A program made the position numbers and the translations under genes. A DNA stretch of 64,000 bases from Paenibacillus albus (GTDB taxonomy: Bacteria > Bacillota > Bacilli > Paenibacillales > Paenibacillaceae), in NCBI RefSeq assembly GCF_003952225.1, contig NZ_CP034437.1, forward strand, positions 4,106,501 through 4,170,500. Direction: 5' to 3'. Shown piece after piece: positions 17,692 through 25,425 of this stretch; within the stretch, counting starts at the first letter, position 1; every line of letters begins with the position of its first letter. The notes below the pieces were generated by a model. It made no database searches. It had not been told where the DNA came from and worked only from the letters and a program-made list of their open reading frames with translations.

Positions 17692-18252
17692 ATGGAAAAT
17701 TTTTGTATGACTTGCGGCGCTCCGCTTGCGGTGCGCGACGTAGACGGTACACCTCGTAAAGCATGTACAGCAGAAGGTTGTAATTTTGTTCATTGGGGCA
17801 ATTATAGCGTCGGTGTCGGCGCACTGGTTGTTCGGCAAGAGAAGGTTCTTCTTGTTCGCAGAGCACAGGAGCCGGGCAAGGGCTACTGGACCAATCCAGG
17901 CGGTTATATCGAGCAGCATGAGCTTATTCACGAGACGATTCGCCGTGAGGTGAAAGAGGAAGCCGGTGTTGATGCAGAGGTTCGAAGCGTCGTTGCTGTA
18001 CGAGATCATCCACGAGGCATTCATAACGTGTACATCGCGTTCGCAATGGATTACGTAGGCGGCGAGCCTGTTCCGGATGGTGTCGAGGTTGATGCGGCGG
18101 GCTTCTACAGCTTGCAGGAGATGGAAGACATGAATGTCGCTGGCTTTACAAAGTGGCTCGTTGATGTAGCGCTCCACCGTGGCGGCGAAGGATTGAGCGA
18201 GGACAAAGACCCGATCGTGAAATTCGACGGGTACGGATTGTTCCGCATCTAA
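17692..18252 (+). CDS. Nudix hydrolase with N-terminal zinc ribbon
   Basis: 186 residues. Cys5/Cys8 and Cys25/Cys30 form a zinc ribbon, as in NudC-like and related Nudix proteins. The Nudix box runs from about residue 70 to 92 (GGYIEQHE, then RREVKEEAGV) and fits G-x5-E-x7-REUxEExGU. The substrate, some nucleoside diphosphate derivative, cannot be deduced. GGGAG lies upstream of the ATG. It stands alone and ends in a terminator shared with the convergent NlpC/P60 gene. Confidence 0.9.
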   Translation: MENFCMTCGAPLAVRDVDGTPRKACTAEGCNFVHWGNYSVGVGALVVRQEKVLLVRRAQEPGKGYWTNPGGYIEQHELIHETIRREVKEEAGVDAEVRSVVAVRDHPRGIHNVYIAFAMDYVGGEPVPDGVEVDAAGFYSLQEMEDMNVAGFTKWLVDVALHRGGEGLSEDKDPIVKFDGYGLFRI

Positions 18253-18266
18253 GCTTGTGTAAGAAC

Positions 18267-18322
18267 AAGAAGAGCTGGACTGAAATTGGTGCTCCATGCA
18301 CTCATTTCATCCAGCTCTTCTT
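18267..18322. terminator. Bidirectional terminator
   Basis: AAGAAGAGCTGGA (18267-18279) and TCCAGCTCTTCTT (18310-18322) are perfect arms, extended inward by TGAAAT/ATTTCA, between two convergent genes. Confidence 0.8.
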
Positions 18323-18342
18323 TAATTCTTCAAGCAAATTTA

Positions 18343-18828
18343 TTAGCTTATAACTCTTCTTGCCGTGACGTAAGCACTCTTCCAATAGCTAGAGTTCAAG
18401 TCCGAGATCTCAACGCCTTTGTTCGCGCTGTGCAGAATCTTATTATCGCCGGCATAAATGGCAACATGGCTAATGCCGTAACCATTCGTTTTGAAGAAGA
18501 CGAGATCGCCCATGCTGAGGTAGCCTTTTGCTACCTTCTGGCCTTTCAAAGCCTGATCAATGGACGTGCGCGGTAAGTTGATATCGAAGTTATCATATAC
18601 ATATTGTGTAAAAGAAGAGCAATCGAATGCATTCGTCATATAGGGAACTGCACCGAATAAATAAGGCGTGCCTATGTATTTCTCACCGTACGTTATTAAT
18701 TCTTTGGCTTTCTCTGTCGCGGCATGCGCTTGCGTCGCCGTGCTCATTGTAATTGCTGCAAATAAGGTCGTGGCGCAAAGGCTCACACTTAGTACGCTCT
18801 TGAGTAAACGTTTTTTTTTCCATTTCAT
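18343..18828 (-). CDS. Secreted NlpC/P60 peptidoglycan endopeptidase
   Basis: 161 residues. A signal peptide with a lysine-rich start ends near Ala37 (ATQAHA). The NlpC/P60 domain fills the rest, with catalytic Cys70 in FDCSSFTQYVY, His121 in ISHVAIYAG and a polar residue after it. It lacks SH3 or LysM binding domains, so it is a minimal secreted D,L-endopeptidase probably acting on stem peptides of the wall. GGAGGG lies upstream of the ATG. A 14-bp palindrome lies in the intergenic region upstream (18963-18976). Confidence 0.9.
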   Translation of the reverse strand: MKWKKKRLLKSVLSVSLCATTLFAAITMSTATQAHAATEKAKELITYGEKYIGTPYLFGAVPYMTNAFDCSSFTQYVYDNFDINLPRTSIDQALKGQKVAKGYLSMGDLVFFKTNGYGISHVAIYAGDNKILHSANKGVEISDLNSSYWKSAYVTARRVIS

Positions 18829-18960
18829 GTTTAATCCCTCCAGCTTCTACAAGGTGCCATTTGTCATTTACCCACTATAACACATGAAAAAACGCCCATA
18901 TTTTCCCATTAGGAGTCGAAAGCGGGCATTTGCAAGGGCTGGATTGGTTTATGAGAATTA

Positions 18961-18992
18961 CGTGAGAAATTTCTCATTATTTGCGTGAGAAA
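18961..18992. promoter_or_regulatory. Palindrome and repeat upstream of msrAB and the NlpC gene
   Basis: TGAGAAATTTCTCA (18963-18976) is a perfect 14-bp palindrome. CGTGAGAAA occurs at 18961-18969 and again at 18984-18992. It lies between the divergent NlpC/P60 and MsrAB genes, about 110 bp ahead of msrAB, and could be a regulator site. No matching regulator is known to me. Confidence 0.35.
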
Positions 18993-19091
18993 GATGAGAA
19001 GGCTATATGAGGCCGTAAATTTGGAAAGATCGGGCAGCTTGAGTTATGATAGAGTTATGGATACATTCGATTAAGAAAGGTGATTAGACCT

Positions 19092-20078
19092 ATGCATAAG
19101 GATGAGAATCAAGTTGATAATGGGCAAGATAGTCGCTTCGAGAAGGCGACTTTCGCAGGTGGATGCTTCTGGTGTATGGTAAGTCCTTTCGATGAACAGC
19201 CGGGTATCGAGAGCGTCGTGTCTGGCTATTCAGGCGGACATACGGTAAATCCGACTTATGAGGAAGTGTGTTCGGAGACGACAGGTCATGCAGAAGTTGT
19301 GCAGATCACGTTCGACCCTGCTATTTTCCCATATGAGAAGCTGCTTGAAGTGTATTGGCATCAGATTGATCCAACCGATGCAGGGGGACAGTTCCACGAC
19401 CGTGGCAGTTCCTATCGGAGCGCAATCTTCTATTATAGCGAGGAACAACGGATTGCTGCAGAGCGTTCAAAGGCAGAATTAGATGCTAGCGGCCGCTTCG
19501 ATAAGCCGATCGCGACGGAGATTGTGCCGGCAGCGCCGTTCTATCCAGCCGAAGATTATCATCAAGATTATCATCATAAGAATCCGCTTCGTTATCGGAT
19601 GTATCGCCAGGGCTCAGGACGCGATGCTTTTATCCAGCAGCACTGGAATACGAAGGCAGATCGTGAATCAAGGCGCAGTCAGTTAACACCGATTCAATAT
19701 GAAGTTACGCAAAATAGCGGCACTGAGCCGCCGTTTGACAATGAATATTGGGATTTCAATGGAGAAGGGATTTACGTGGATATCGTATCTGGTGAGCCGC
19801 TCTTCAGCTCTGCAGATAAATTCGATTCCCATTGCGGTTGGCCAAGCTTCACGAAACCGATTGTCAACTCGAATGTGAAAGAGAAACAGGATCTATCACA
19901 TCGCATGATTCGTACGGAAGTTCGCAGCGTTACTGCGGATTCCCATCTTGGCCATGTATTTAACGACGGCCCAGGACCAACAAAGCTGCGGTATTGCATT
20001 AACTCCGCTGCTCTGAGGTTTATTCCGAAGGAAGAGATGGAGAAAGAGGGATACGGGTATTTTTTGAAAGAATTATAG
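19092..20078 (+). CDS. msrAB: Bifunctional peptide methionine sulfoxide reductase MsrA/MsrB
   Basis: 328 residues. The N-terminal MsrA domain carries the catalytic Cys25 in FAGGCFWCM and reduces S-sulfoxides. The C-terminal MsrB domain (about 195-325) carries Cys302 in LRYCIN and reduces R-sulfoxides. MsrB lacks the zinc CxxC pairs (it reads [14 protein letters not shown]), so it belongs to the zinc-free type found in Bacillus. No signal peptide is present, so it acts in the cytoplasm. The GTG at 19080 lies in the AAAGGTG ribosome binding site; the ATG at 19092 is the start. A terminator follows. Confidence 0.95.
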   Translation: MHKDENQVDNGQDSRFEKATFAGGCFWCMVSPFDEQPGIESVVSGYSGGHTVNPTYEEVCSETTGHAEVVQITFDPAIFPYEKLLEVYWHQIDPTDAGGQFHDRGSSYRSAIFYYSEEQRIAAERSKAELDASGRFDKPIATEIVPAAPFYPAEDYHQDYHHKNPLRYRMYRQGSGRDAFIQQHWNTKADRESRRSQLTPIQYEVTQNSGTEPPFDNEYWDFNGEGIYVDIVSGEPLFSSADKFDSHCGWPSFTKPIVNSNVKEKQDLSHRMIRTEVRSVTADSHLGHVFNDGPGPTKLRYCINSAALRFIPKEEMEKEGYGYFLKEL

Positions 20079-20113
20079 GATAGTTAATATGGCTAAATAT
20101 ATAGTGAAATAGG

Positions 20114-20152
20114 AAAGGGACCGTGGAGTGATGACTCCGCGATCCCTTTTTT
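20114..20152 (+). terminator. Rho-independent terminator
   Basis: AAAGGGA-CCG-TGGAG pairs with CTCC-GCGA-TCCCTTTTTT behind msrAB, close to the end of the convergent lipoprotein gene. Confidence 0.8.
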
Positions 20153-20168
20153 GCTTGTTAACTTGGTC

Positions 20169-20579
20169 CTATTCTTTGTCAATTGTAGTGATTGTGTCTT
20201 CCTTGTACTCAAACTTTACTTTGGTTCCTTGTTCCCATTTGGATACCTTGTCCGTAAGCTCAGCGCTGATCTGATAAGAAAGCGGTCCAACGCCGGTTTC
20301 GATCTCAATGGTCTTATCGGCATTGATACCGTTGAATACACCAGACATTACGACAGGTGCATCTGCCTGTGAAGCAGCGTTGTCTGTCGATGAACTGTTA
20401 TTCGTAGCTGCTGAATCCGACGCGGAATTATCAGCTGCAGCGTTGTTACCAGCAGCAGCATTCGAATTCGAAGCATTTGCCGAAGCGTTGTTGTTGCTTT
20501 TACCGCATGCCGTCCCAACAATCGCCAGGGAGAGAACGACTGTAATGATGGCTAAGTTTTTTACTAGTTTGTTTTTCAT
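20169..20579 (-). CDS. Low-complexity lipoprotein
   Basis: 136 residues. A hydrophobic leader (LAIITVVLSLAIVGTACG) with Cys near residue 26 suggests lipoprotein processing, although the lipobox GTAC is unusual. A linker of about 50 residues made almost only of Asn, Ala, Ser and Asp follows. The C-terminal ~60 residues (VMSGVFNGINADKTIEIETG, TKVKFEYKEDTI) form a small beta domain without a family I can name. GGAGG lies 8 nt before the ATG at 20579. It ends close behind the msrAB terminator. Confidence 0.7.
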   Translation of the reverse strand: MKNKLVKNLAIITVVLSLAIVGTACGKSNNNASANASNSNAAAGNNAAADNSASDSAATNNSSSTDNAASQADAPVVMSGVFNGINADKTIEIETGVGPLSYQISAELTDKVSKWEQGTKVKFEYKEDTITTIDKE

Positions 20580-20875
20580 GATTTTCACCTCCAGACGGTT
20601 AAACGTACGGGAGACTGGGAAAGTTTCGCTGATTATTGTTAAGAATATGTAAATGGGTCTGATCGGCGCAACTTGATTTGATATGTAACTAGCGAGGATA
20701 CTTCAGGATGGTATTGGTTAACATAATAATAGTTATGTAGACAATTGAAATATACTATTTCACAAAACCCGTATTTTATACATATGTCAAAATAAGGCGT
20801 GAGAGCTCAAATGACATGTTCATGAAACGTCCTCCAAATAAATACCGCATGCATATTTTGTAAAATTACAAATAA

Positions 20876-20915
20876 AAAAGGCCTAATGTATGCGAATGCA
20901 TACATAGGCCTAAAT
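20876..20915 (-). terminator. Strong minus-strand terminator-like hairpin
   Basis: GGCCTAATGTATGC and GCATACATAGGCC (20880-20910) pair nearly perfectly around GAAT; on the minus strand the stem is followed by TTTTTTATTT. It lies 0.5 kb downstream of the rtp fragment with no gene between, so it may have ended a transcript that has since been lost. Between 20600 and 20870 I see no gene. Confidence 0.6.
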
Positions 20916-20926
20916 CCCAGTTTGAA

Positions 20927-20985
20927 TCAGCGTCACCACTGATTATCAGTGTCACCACTGATTGACTACGAAACACCATAAATGG
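20927..20985. repeat. Cluster of three small palindromes
   Basis: TCAGCG-TCAC-CACTGA (20927-20942) and TCAGTG-TCAC-CACTGA (20946-20961) are near-identical tandem copies, each an inverted repeat. They are followed by CACCAT-AA-ATGGTG near 20971-20984. The spacing of about two DNA turns suggests protein binding sites. No promoter or gene is obvious beside them. Confidence 0.45.
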
Positions 20986-21071
20986 TGAAAACTGCCCCCG
21001 TCCTATGAGGTTAATTATGCGGTAATAAATTATATAACATTCATTAAACTGGCTGTCAACGTTAAATCTAA

Positions 21072-21182
21072 CCTGCCCCGTTAGCTGAACGAAGTGTTAT
21101 CGGTCACCTCTGGCGCGGACTACTTCAATATACGATTCCCAGCCTCTCGTCGGCAATGACATCAAGTTCTTGTCAATTTCGG
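21072..21182 (+). repeat. Dispersed CCCGTTAG repeat, long copy 1
   Basis: It starts with CCTGCCCCGTTAGCTGAACG and ends with ATCAAGTTCTTGTC. The same start, end and about 105-bp spacing recur at 21397-21495 with a diverged middle, so the two are copies of one unit. It lies in a gene-free stretch between the lipoprotein gene and the rtp fragment. Confidence 0.65.
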
Positions 21183-21294
21183 TAATGGGATCAAGATTTC
21201 TTGTCATCTGGTTTTGACAAGAACTTGATCCCATAAATAAAAAAGACCGCGATTTTCGCGACCTTTAATGAGATAATGTTCTTGTCATCCGACA
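21160..21294. mobile_element. Insertion sequence-end remnant with repeated GATCAAGTTCTTGTC motifs
   Basis: Four copies of a motif lie in 135 bp: ATCAAGTTCTTGTC (21168), GATCAAGATTTCTTGTCA (21192), the inverse TGACAAGAACTTGATC (21219) and ATAATGTTCTTGTCATCCGA (21274-21293). A GACCGCGATTTTCGCGACC stem precedes the last. The final 45 bp recur at 56880-56924 with one mismatch, and a variant at 56980-57025. Several transposase-site-like repeats at both ends recall IS21-type elements, here without any transposase gene. The family is inferred only. Confidence 0.5.
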
Positions 21295-21396
21295 GCTATT
21301 TGTTTTCCCATTGATAAAACACCCATTCCAATATAATAATTTTACGGACATCGTACAGATCAATAATGTACTTATTCGGGAAGTAATTAAAACTAT

Positions 21397-21495
21397 CCTG
21401 CCCCGTTAGCTCAACGAAGTGCAGTTGGTCATTTCTGGTGCTTCATTTATGCGATCTCCAAGCTTTTCGCGGGAATGAGATCAAGTTCTTGTCCA
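21397..21495 (+). repeat. Dispersed CCCGTTAG repeat, long copy 2
   Basis: It begins with CCTGCCCCGTTAGCTCAACG and ends with GATCAAGTTCTTGTC, like the copy at 21072. Its end lies inside the rtp homologue at the point where similarity to Rtp stops, so it seems to have truncated that gene. Confidence 0.65.
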
Positions 21496-21661
21496 GGTCA
21501 TGAAGCGACCGGTAGATCTCGGATATTGGCGGATCATAGCCGAAATCTTTAAAGTCTCGCCGGAGCTGATCAAGCATTTCAAATCCATACCCATGATGTT
21601 TCTCCACAAGCGTAATCATATACAGTTTTAAGAACGCACGCTGCGCAATCATAAATGCCAT
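21443..21661 (-). pseudogene. rtp: Replication terminator protein (Rtp) homologue, 3'-truncated
   Basis: 72 residues. The sequence QRAFLKLYMIT, then YGFEMLDQLRRDFKDFGY and SEIYRSLHDL, matches the N-terminal winged helix of Bacillus subtilis Rtp, which I recall as KQRAFLKLYMIT...EVYRSLHEL. Rtp has about 122 residues and dimerises through a C-terminal helix. That half is missing here: homology stops where a GACAAGAACTTGATC repeat starts. PadR-family regulators share this fold, but the match is closer to Rtp. AGGAGG lies 8 nt ahead of the ATG and overlaps the stop of the upstream 58-codon gene. The fragment probably cannot dimerise normally. Confidence 0.65.
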
Positions 21662-21674
21662 CCTGGTGCCCTCC

Positions 21675-21851
21675 TCACTTTGACTCGCCCATCAAAATAC
21701 AGATCGAAATGGTATTGCCGCCGGTCATGCGTCTGATAATTATAGACCCTTCAACGTCAAAGTAGAACAGTTCGCCGTGTTCTCGAAGGTAGGCCCGAGC
21801 TTTATAAAGGGAGGGGGAACTTCCTTTCCCAATCTTCTCCCCCGTTCTCAC
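21675..21851 (-). CDS. Small hypothetical protein coupled to the rtp homologue
   Basis: 58 residues from a GTG at 21851: it includes SPSLYKARAYLREHGELFYF and DVEGSIIIRRMTGGNTIS. No family is recognised. Its TGA stop overlaps the AGGAGG of the rtp homologue, which is the usual arrangement of coupled genes, and the sequence GGGAGG lies at its start. The basic helical first half could bind DNA. Between its start and 22240 I see no gene, only T-rich DNA with two TTTTCATAT copies. Confidence 0.45.
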   Translation of the reverse strand: MRTGEKIGKGSSPSLYKARAYLREHGELFYFDVEGSIIIRRMTGGNTISICILMGESK

Positions 21852-22239
21852 CTCCCATTGTATGAAAAGTTCACTCCCCGAACAGATGTTCTCTGTTGTG
21901 ATAAGAATTTTCTCAGAGTCTAGGTACCATTGTCAAGAAGCATATGGAGAAAGTATCTAAAGAGCACCATAATTTTTTTTCGGTATGAATTTTTCATATA
22001 CTGATATTTTCATATCGGTTTGTATAACCTGTCCGTATCCGTATCAATCAACGGCACGGCTATCTCTCCAGCTCTTACGTTCACTATAAATCATTTCATT
22101 ATGTAAAGGTCAAGTGGAAATCTAAATATTCTTCGTTCAACAAGCAGTCATTTGTCAACATATGATCGCTTTTGTGAGTTCTTTATTTCTTTTGAGCCGA
22201 ATAATGATGTCATGATACTCGGATTCGGAGGGGAATCGC

Positions 22240-23489
22240 ATGAAAGTGACCAAATGGAAAAGCCTACTTTTTTCGAATCTCGTGCTTCAAGAGCCAAACG
22301 GGCGTTCCCTCAGCATGCGAAGTATAAAGCGAGTACGATTAAACCGAACAACGTAAAACAAGCGCAACTAGATCAGAGTGTACAAGACTGTTATGATATC
22401 TGGAAATCTAAATATCTTATTCGAAATCCAGCTGCAAACGATCAATATTACGTTTATTTTAACCTAGAAGGGCAGGCTGAGCCGAAGAACTCCGTATCAA
22501 CGTCAGAAAGCCACGGGCACGGTATGCTTCTGACAGCTTATTTGGCCGGTCATGATCCGAATGCCAGAATCTATTATGATGGCCTTTACCGATTTTACAG
22601 AGCTCATCCTAGCTCCAATAATTCCATGTTAATGGCTTGGAAGCAAGTAAAAGACGCTAACGGAAACATCGTAGATGCAGAAGGCAGCGATTCCGCTACT
22701 GATGGAGATATGGACATTGCATTCTCCCTCTTACTAGCTTATAACCAGTGGGGAAACCGAGGAGCGATCCAATATTTAAACGAAGCCAAAAAAATGATTG
22801 CTGCTATCTTGAAGGATGACGTTGACCAGCGGAAATGGTTTCTAAAGCTGGGGGACTGGGTAAATTCGGATACTCCCAAATATAATGAAGCAACACGTCC
22901 CTCTGATTTCATGCTCGAACATTTGAAAGCGTTTCAGATCGCAACGAGTAACGCCAAGTGGGGCTGGGTCGTTGATAAAACGTATTCCATAACGAGGCAG
23001 TTATTTAATAATTTCAGCCCAAAGACAGGTTTATTACCTGATTTTGCTGTAAACCGTAACAGTGACTTTGCACCCGCCCCTCCTAATTTTCTGGAAGGAC
23101 CATATGACGGCGATTACTATATGAACGCTTGCAGGACGACATGGCGCATCCCTTTGGATTATTTGTTGACGGGAGATCGAAGAGCCTTTACTTCATTCAC
23201 ACAGTTGAACAATTGGATCAAACGCAGAACCGGCAGCGATCCGGGAAAAATACGCGCAGGCTATTATTTGAATGGCAATGATTTGCCGACAGATTTCAAT
23301 AATCATTTAGCCTTCGTGTCTCCCTTTGCCGTAAGTGCAATGATCTCTGCCGCTAATCAAGAGTGGCTTAATAAGCTTTGGAGGCATATGGTAAATGCCA
23401 GCTTCGATGACACCGATTATTATGGTAATACGATCAGGATGCTTTGCATGTTAGTCGTATCCGGTAATTGGTGGTCACCAGTACATTAA
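22240..23489 (+). CDS. Glycoside hydrolase family 8 (endoglucanase/chitosanase type), frameshifted in the leader
   Basis: The long frame (open from 22152) holds a full GH8 domain: VTQ-like KQAQLDQSVQDCYDIWKSKY, the catalytic acid in VSTSESHGHGMLL, the nucleophile/base region SATDGDMDIAFSLLLA and RPSDFMLEHLKAF. GH8 enzymes cut beta-1,4 links in cellulose, chitosan, lichenan or xylan and are normally secreted. No secretion signal lies in that frame. A good start (GGAGGGG, 6 nt, ATG at 22240) opens a leader-like MKVTKWKSLLFSNLVL in another frame; joining them needs one extra base near 22290. As it stands, only a leaderless form from the ATG at 22254 is possible. A polysaccharide deacetylase gene converges on it. 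Confidence 0.8.
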
Positions 23490-23500
23490 ATATGTCTTCT

Positions 23501-24382
23501 TTACTTAAGTGGGTATGTGGCCAGTTTAACGAACCGAAACCCATTTCGTTTTAATTGCGGAATCGAGGCCATTATCCCTTCAGCAGTGGATTTCTCTGGA
23601 TGATTCATATGACATATTACAATGGAACCGTTCTTGGATGATAATAATGCAGTTTTTATTTGTGATGGATTAAAGGTGGCTCCCGCATCACCCAGCACAT
23701 TATAATTCACTGCACGCAGCCCTATGTCATCAACGACTTTAATGGCTACTTCATCATAGAACGCCGTCCCCGAACGAAAATAAATCGGCCGCCTACCGGT
23801 TAATTTTTGAATTTTTACAGCGTTGATTAGCACTTCATCTACAACTTCTCCGATACTTTTGGTGCCAGATATTCCCCATGCAGTTTTACCATTTACCGAT
23901 AACGGTCGGTGTAAATACCCATGATTTTCAATTTCAAATAACAAGTTTCTCGCAAGCGACATAAACGTTCCCAAATTGGCATCAATCCATCGAGCGTTTA
24001 TGAAAAGCGTTGCCGGAACATTTTCCTTTATCAAATAGTCAATCAACTCGCTATCAAAGCCATTTCCTCCTGGACCTCCACATGCGTCAAAAGTAAGAGC
24101 GATCACCTTGTCGTTGGTCGCCATGCGAGTAAATACGCCAGATACCGTTTCTCCCCACTGGGATGGTGTTTGAGTGCTATATTGTTTGATTAGCTCTGTT
24201 CTCCATAGCTGCTGAGCGGCAGACAATCCATCAGCAGCCGGTAAAGCGGCCTCCTGCATGGTAATAGGAGAATTGTCCCAACGATTATTGGCTTTATTAT
24301 CTGATAAGGAGGCTTTACCGCACCCCCCGATGGTCGACAACATTAAACTGACAGTTATAACTTGGGCAAACCTTTTTGGCAT
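23501..24382 (-). CDS. Polysaccharide deacetylase lipoprotein
   Basis: 293 residues. The leader MPKRFAQVITVSLML with STIGGC as lipobox (Cys21) points to a membrane-anchored lipoprotein. The NodB homology domain (about 92-290) has TFDACGGPGG with the catalytic Asp, ENHGYLHRP with metal-binding His residues, and a C-terminal IVICHMNHPE. Such enzymes remove acetyl groups from peptidoglycan or chitin-like polymers. The neighbouring GH8 gene suggests a role in processing an extracellular polysaccharide, but the two genes converge and are not an operon. Its ribosome binding site is weak (GGGGAT). Confidence 0.85.
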   Translation of the reverse strand: MPKRFAQVITVSLMLSTIGGCGKASLSDNKANNRWDNSPITMQEAALPAADGLSAAQQLWRTELIKQYSTQTPSQWGETVSGVFTRMATNDKVIALTFDACGGPGGNGFDSELIDYLIKENVPATLFINARWIDANLGTFMSLARNLLFEIENHGYLHRPLSVNGKTAWGISGTKSIGEVVDEVLINAVKIQKLTGRRPIYFRSGTAFYDEVAIKVVDDIGLRAVNYNVLGDAGATFNPSQIKTALLSSKNGSIVICHMNHPEKSTAEGIMASIPQLKRNGFRFVKLATYPLK

Positions 24383-24595
24383 AGAAGAAATCCCCTAGTT
24401 TAAATTGTTGAGGATATATTCTCCAGCAATCTTCCCATTTATTCCACAGCCGCTACTATACGATCTTACCCGTTAGCTTAATGACTTAATGCCATGTTCG
24501 TCTGAAACTGTAATGGCCTCCTTTCTCAGTTGGGTATGATATATGGCATGCTTTTGGAACAATATACTCTTCCAACCGTTGGAGAGTTGCGCACT
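24383..24595. other. Gene-free stretch with one repeat box
   Basis: It holds one box (CTTACCCGTTAGCTTAATG, 24465-24482). On the minus strand a short open stretch (about 24486-24590) reads LQRLEEYIVPKACHISYPT and more, bounded on both sides by repeat boxes. It may be a gene scrap but has no start codon or recognisable family. Confidence 0.35.
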
Positions 24596-24672
24596 CTGCC
24601 CGTTAACAGAACAGGCCGCCGATGTACGTCGGCAGCCTGTTGTTTGTTATGTTATCGTGTCGGTTAGCTCAA
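24596..24672 (+). repeat. Box-hairpin-box repeat unit
   Basis: Box CTGCCCGTTAACAGAAC, hairpin AACAGGCCGCCGA...TCGGCAGCCTGTT (24610-24641, one internal mismatch), then a second box TCGTGTCGGTTAGCTCAAA. It is one of the clearest copies of the dispersed unit. Between it and 24847 there is only a fragmentary minus-strand frame encoding a hydrophobic stretch (MIFTLLIIGINVAIMMYG). Confidence 0.8.
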
Positions 24673-24847
24673 AAAATGACCGTACATCATTATTGCAACA
24701 TTAATTCCTATAATCAATAGAGTAAATATCATGTATATGACAGCAAACGGACGTGACGAATTGTTCCTTATTCATTGCGGAGAAGCCGGCGCTTCGGTGA
24801 GAGATACGGATGCACTAGAAGCATTTTCGGCGTAGAACGTAATCTGA

Positions 24848-25105
24848 TCAAATGCGATTTCTGATTTGTATCAATTCGTTAATGTAATAATCTAAATTAT
24901 GTTGTATAGAGTCCAACTGTTTTGAGCGATCCGATTGTTTTTGTGGCAGTTGATCAATGGGGTTTTCCAAAGCTTCCAGGGCAAGACCGGCAGCGACTAC
25001 TGCTAAACCATCTCCAATTACAGTAATTGACGCAGCTATAAATTCAATTTTTGCAATTTGAATTTCTCTAGCGGTTTTTATTAATTCGTTTAAATTTTCA
25101 TCCAT
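24848..25105 (-). CDS. Small hypothetical protein with a hydrophobic alpha-helical stretch
   Basis: 85 residues. The central part (KIEFIAASITVIGDGLAVVAAGLALEAL) could be one or two membrane helices, flanked by charged helical ends. I recognise no family. AAGGAATG precedes the ATG at good spacing, and the frame has no competing gene on the other strand, so it is probably real. It is isolated between two repeat units. Confidence 0.6.
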   Translation of the reverse strand: MDENLNELIKTAREIQIAKIEFIAASITVIGDGLAVVAAGLALEALENPIDQLPQKQSDRSKQLDSIQHNLDYYINELIQIRNRI

Positions 25106-25199
25106 TGGGCATTCCTTCCCGCTTAGATGATCAGCGAAAATTTTCTAACATATCATATGCGATTAATGCGGGAAAGGAGCTAGATAACGGCTACACGTA

Positions 25200-25246
25200 A
25201 TCTGCCCGTTAGAGCAACAGGCCGCCGATTACGTCGGCAGCCTGTT
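25200..25246 (+). repeat. Box-hairpin repeat unit
   Basis: Box TCTGCCCGTTAGAGCAAC followed at once by the hairpin AACAGGCCGCCGA-TTACG-TCGGCAGCCTGTT (25216-25246). A degenerate second box may lie at 25257-25272. Confidence 0.75.
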
Positions 25247-25266
25247 CATGTGTATTTTCGTTCAGT

Positions 25267-25425
25267 TTAGCCATCAATAAATGATGGCGAGCTAACCCTT
25301 CCATTATTAGAAAGCCACTTAGCTCCATCAGATAAACACTTTATTCGATACTCCTCAAAAGTGTAGAGCATGTCATCAACGCCAAACTCAAAGAAACAGC
25401 ATGGACAAACATCAAATGACTCGTA
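25267..25425 (-). pseudogene. 3' remnant of a small CPCC-motif protein
   Basis: About 52 codons without a start: SFDVCPCCFFEFGVDDMLYT, then FEEYRIKCLSDGAKWLS. The CPCC-FEFG and FEEYRxxW/CxxxGAKW pattern is that of a common small Bacillales protein of unknown function with a zinc-ribbon-like Cys cluster. The 5' part is gone and the frame is joined directly to the end of the MMPL remnant. Its 3' end lies next to a repeat unit. Confidence 0.5.
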
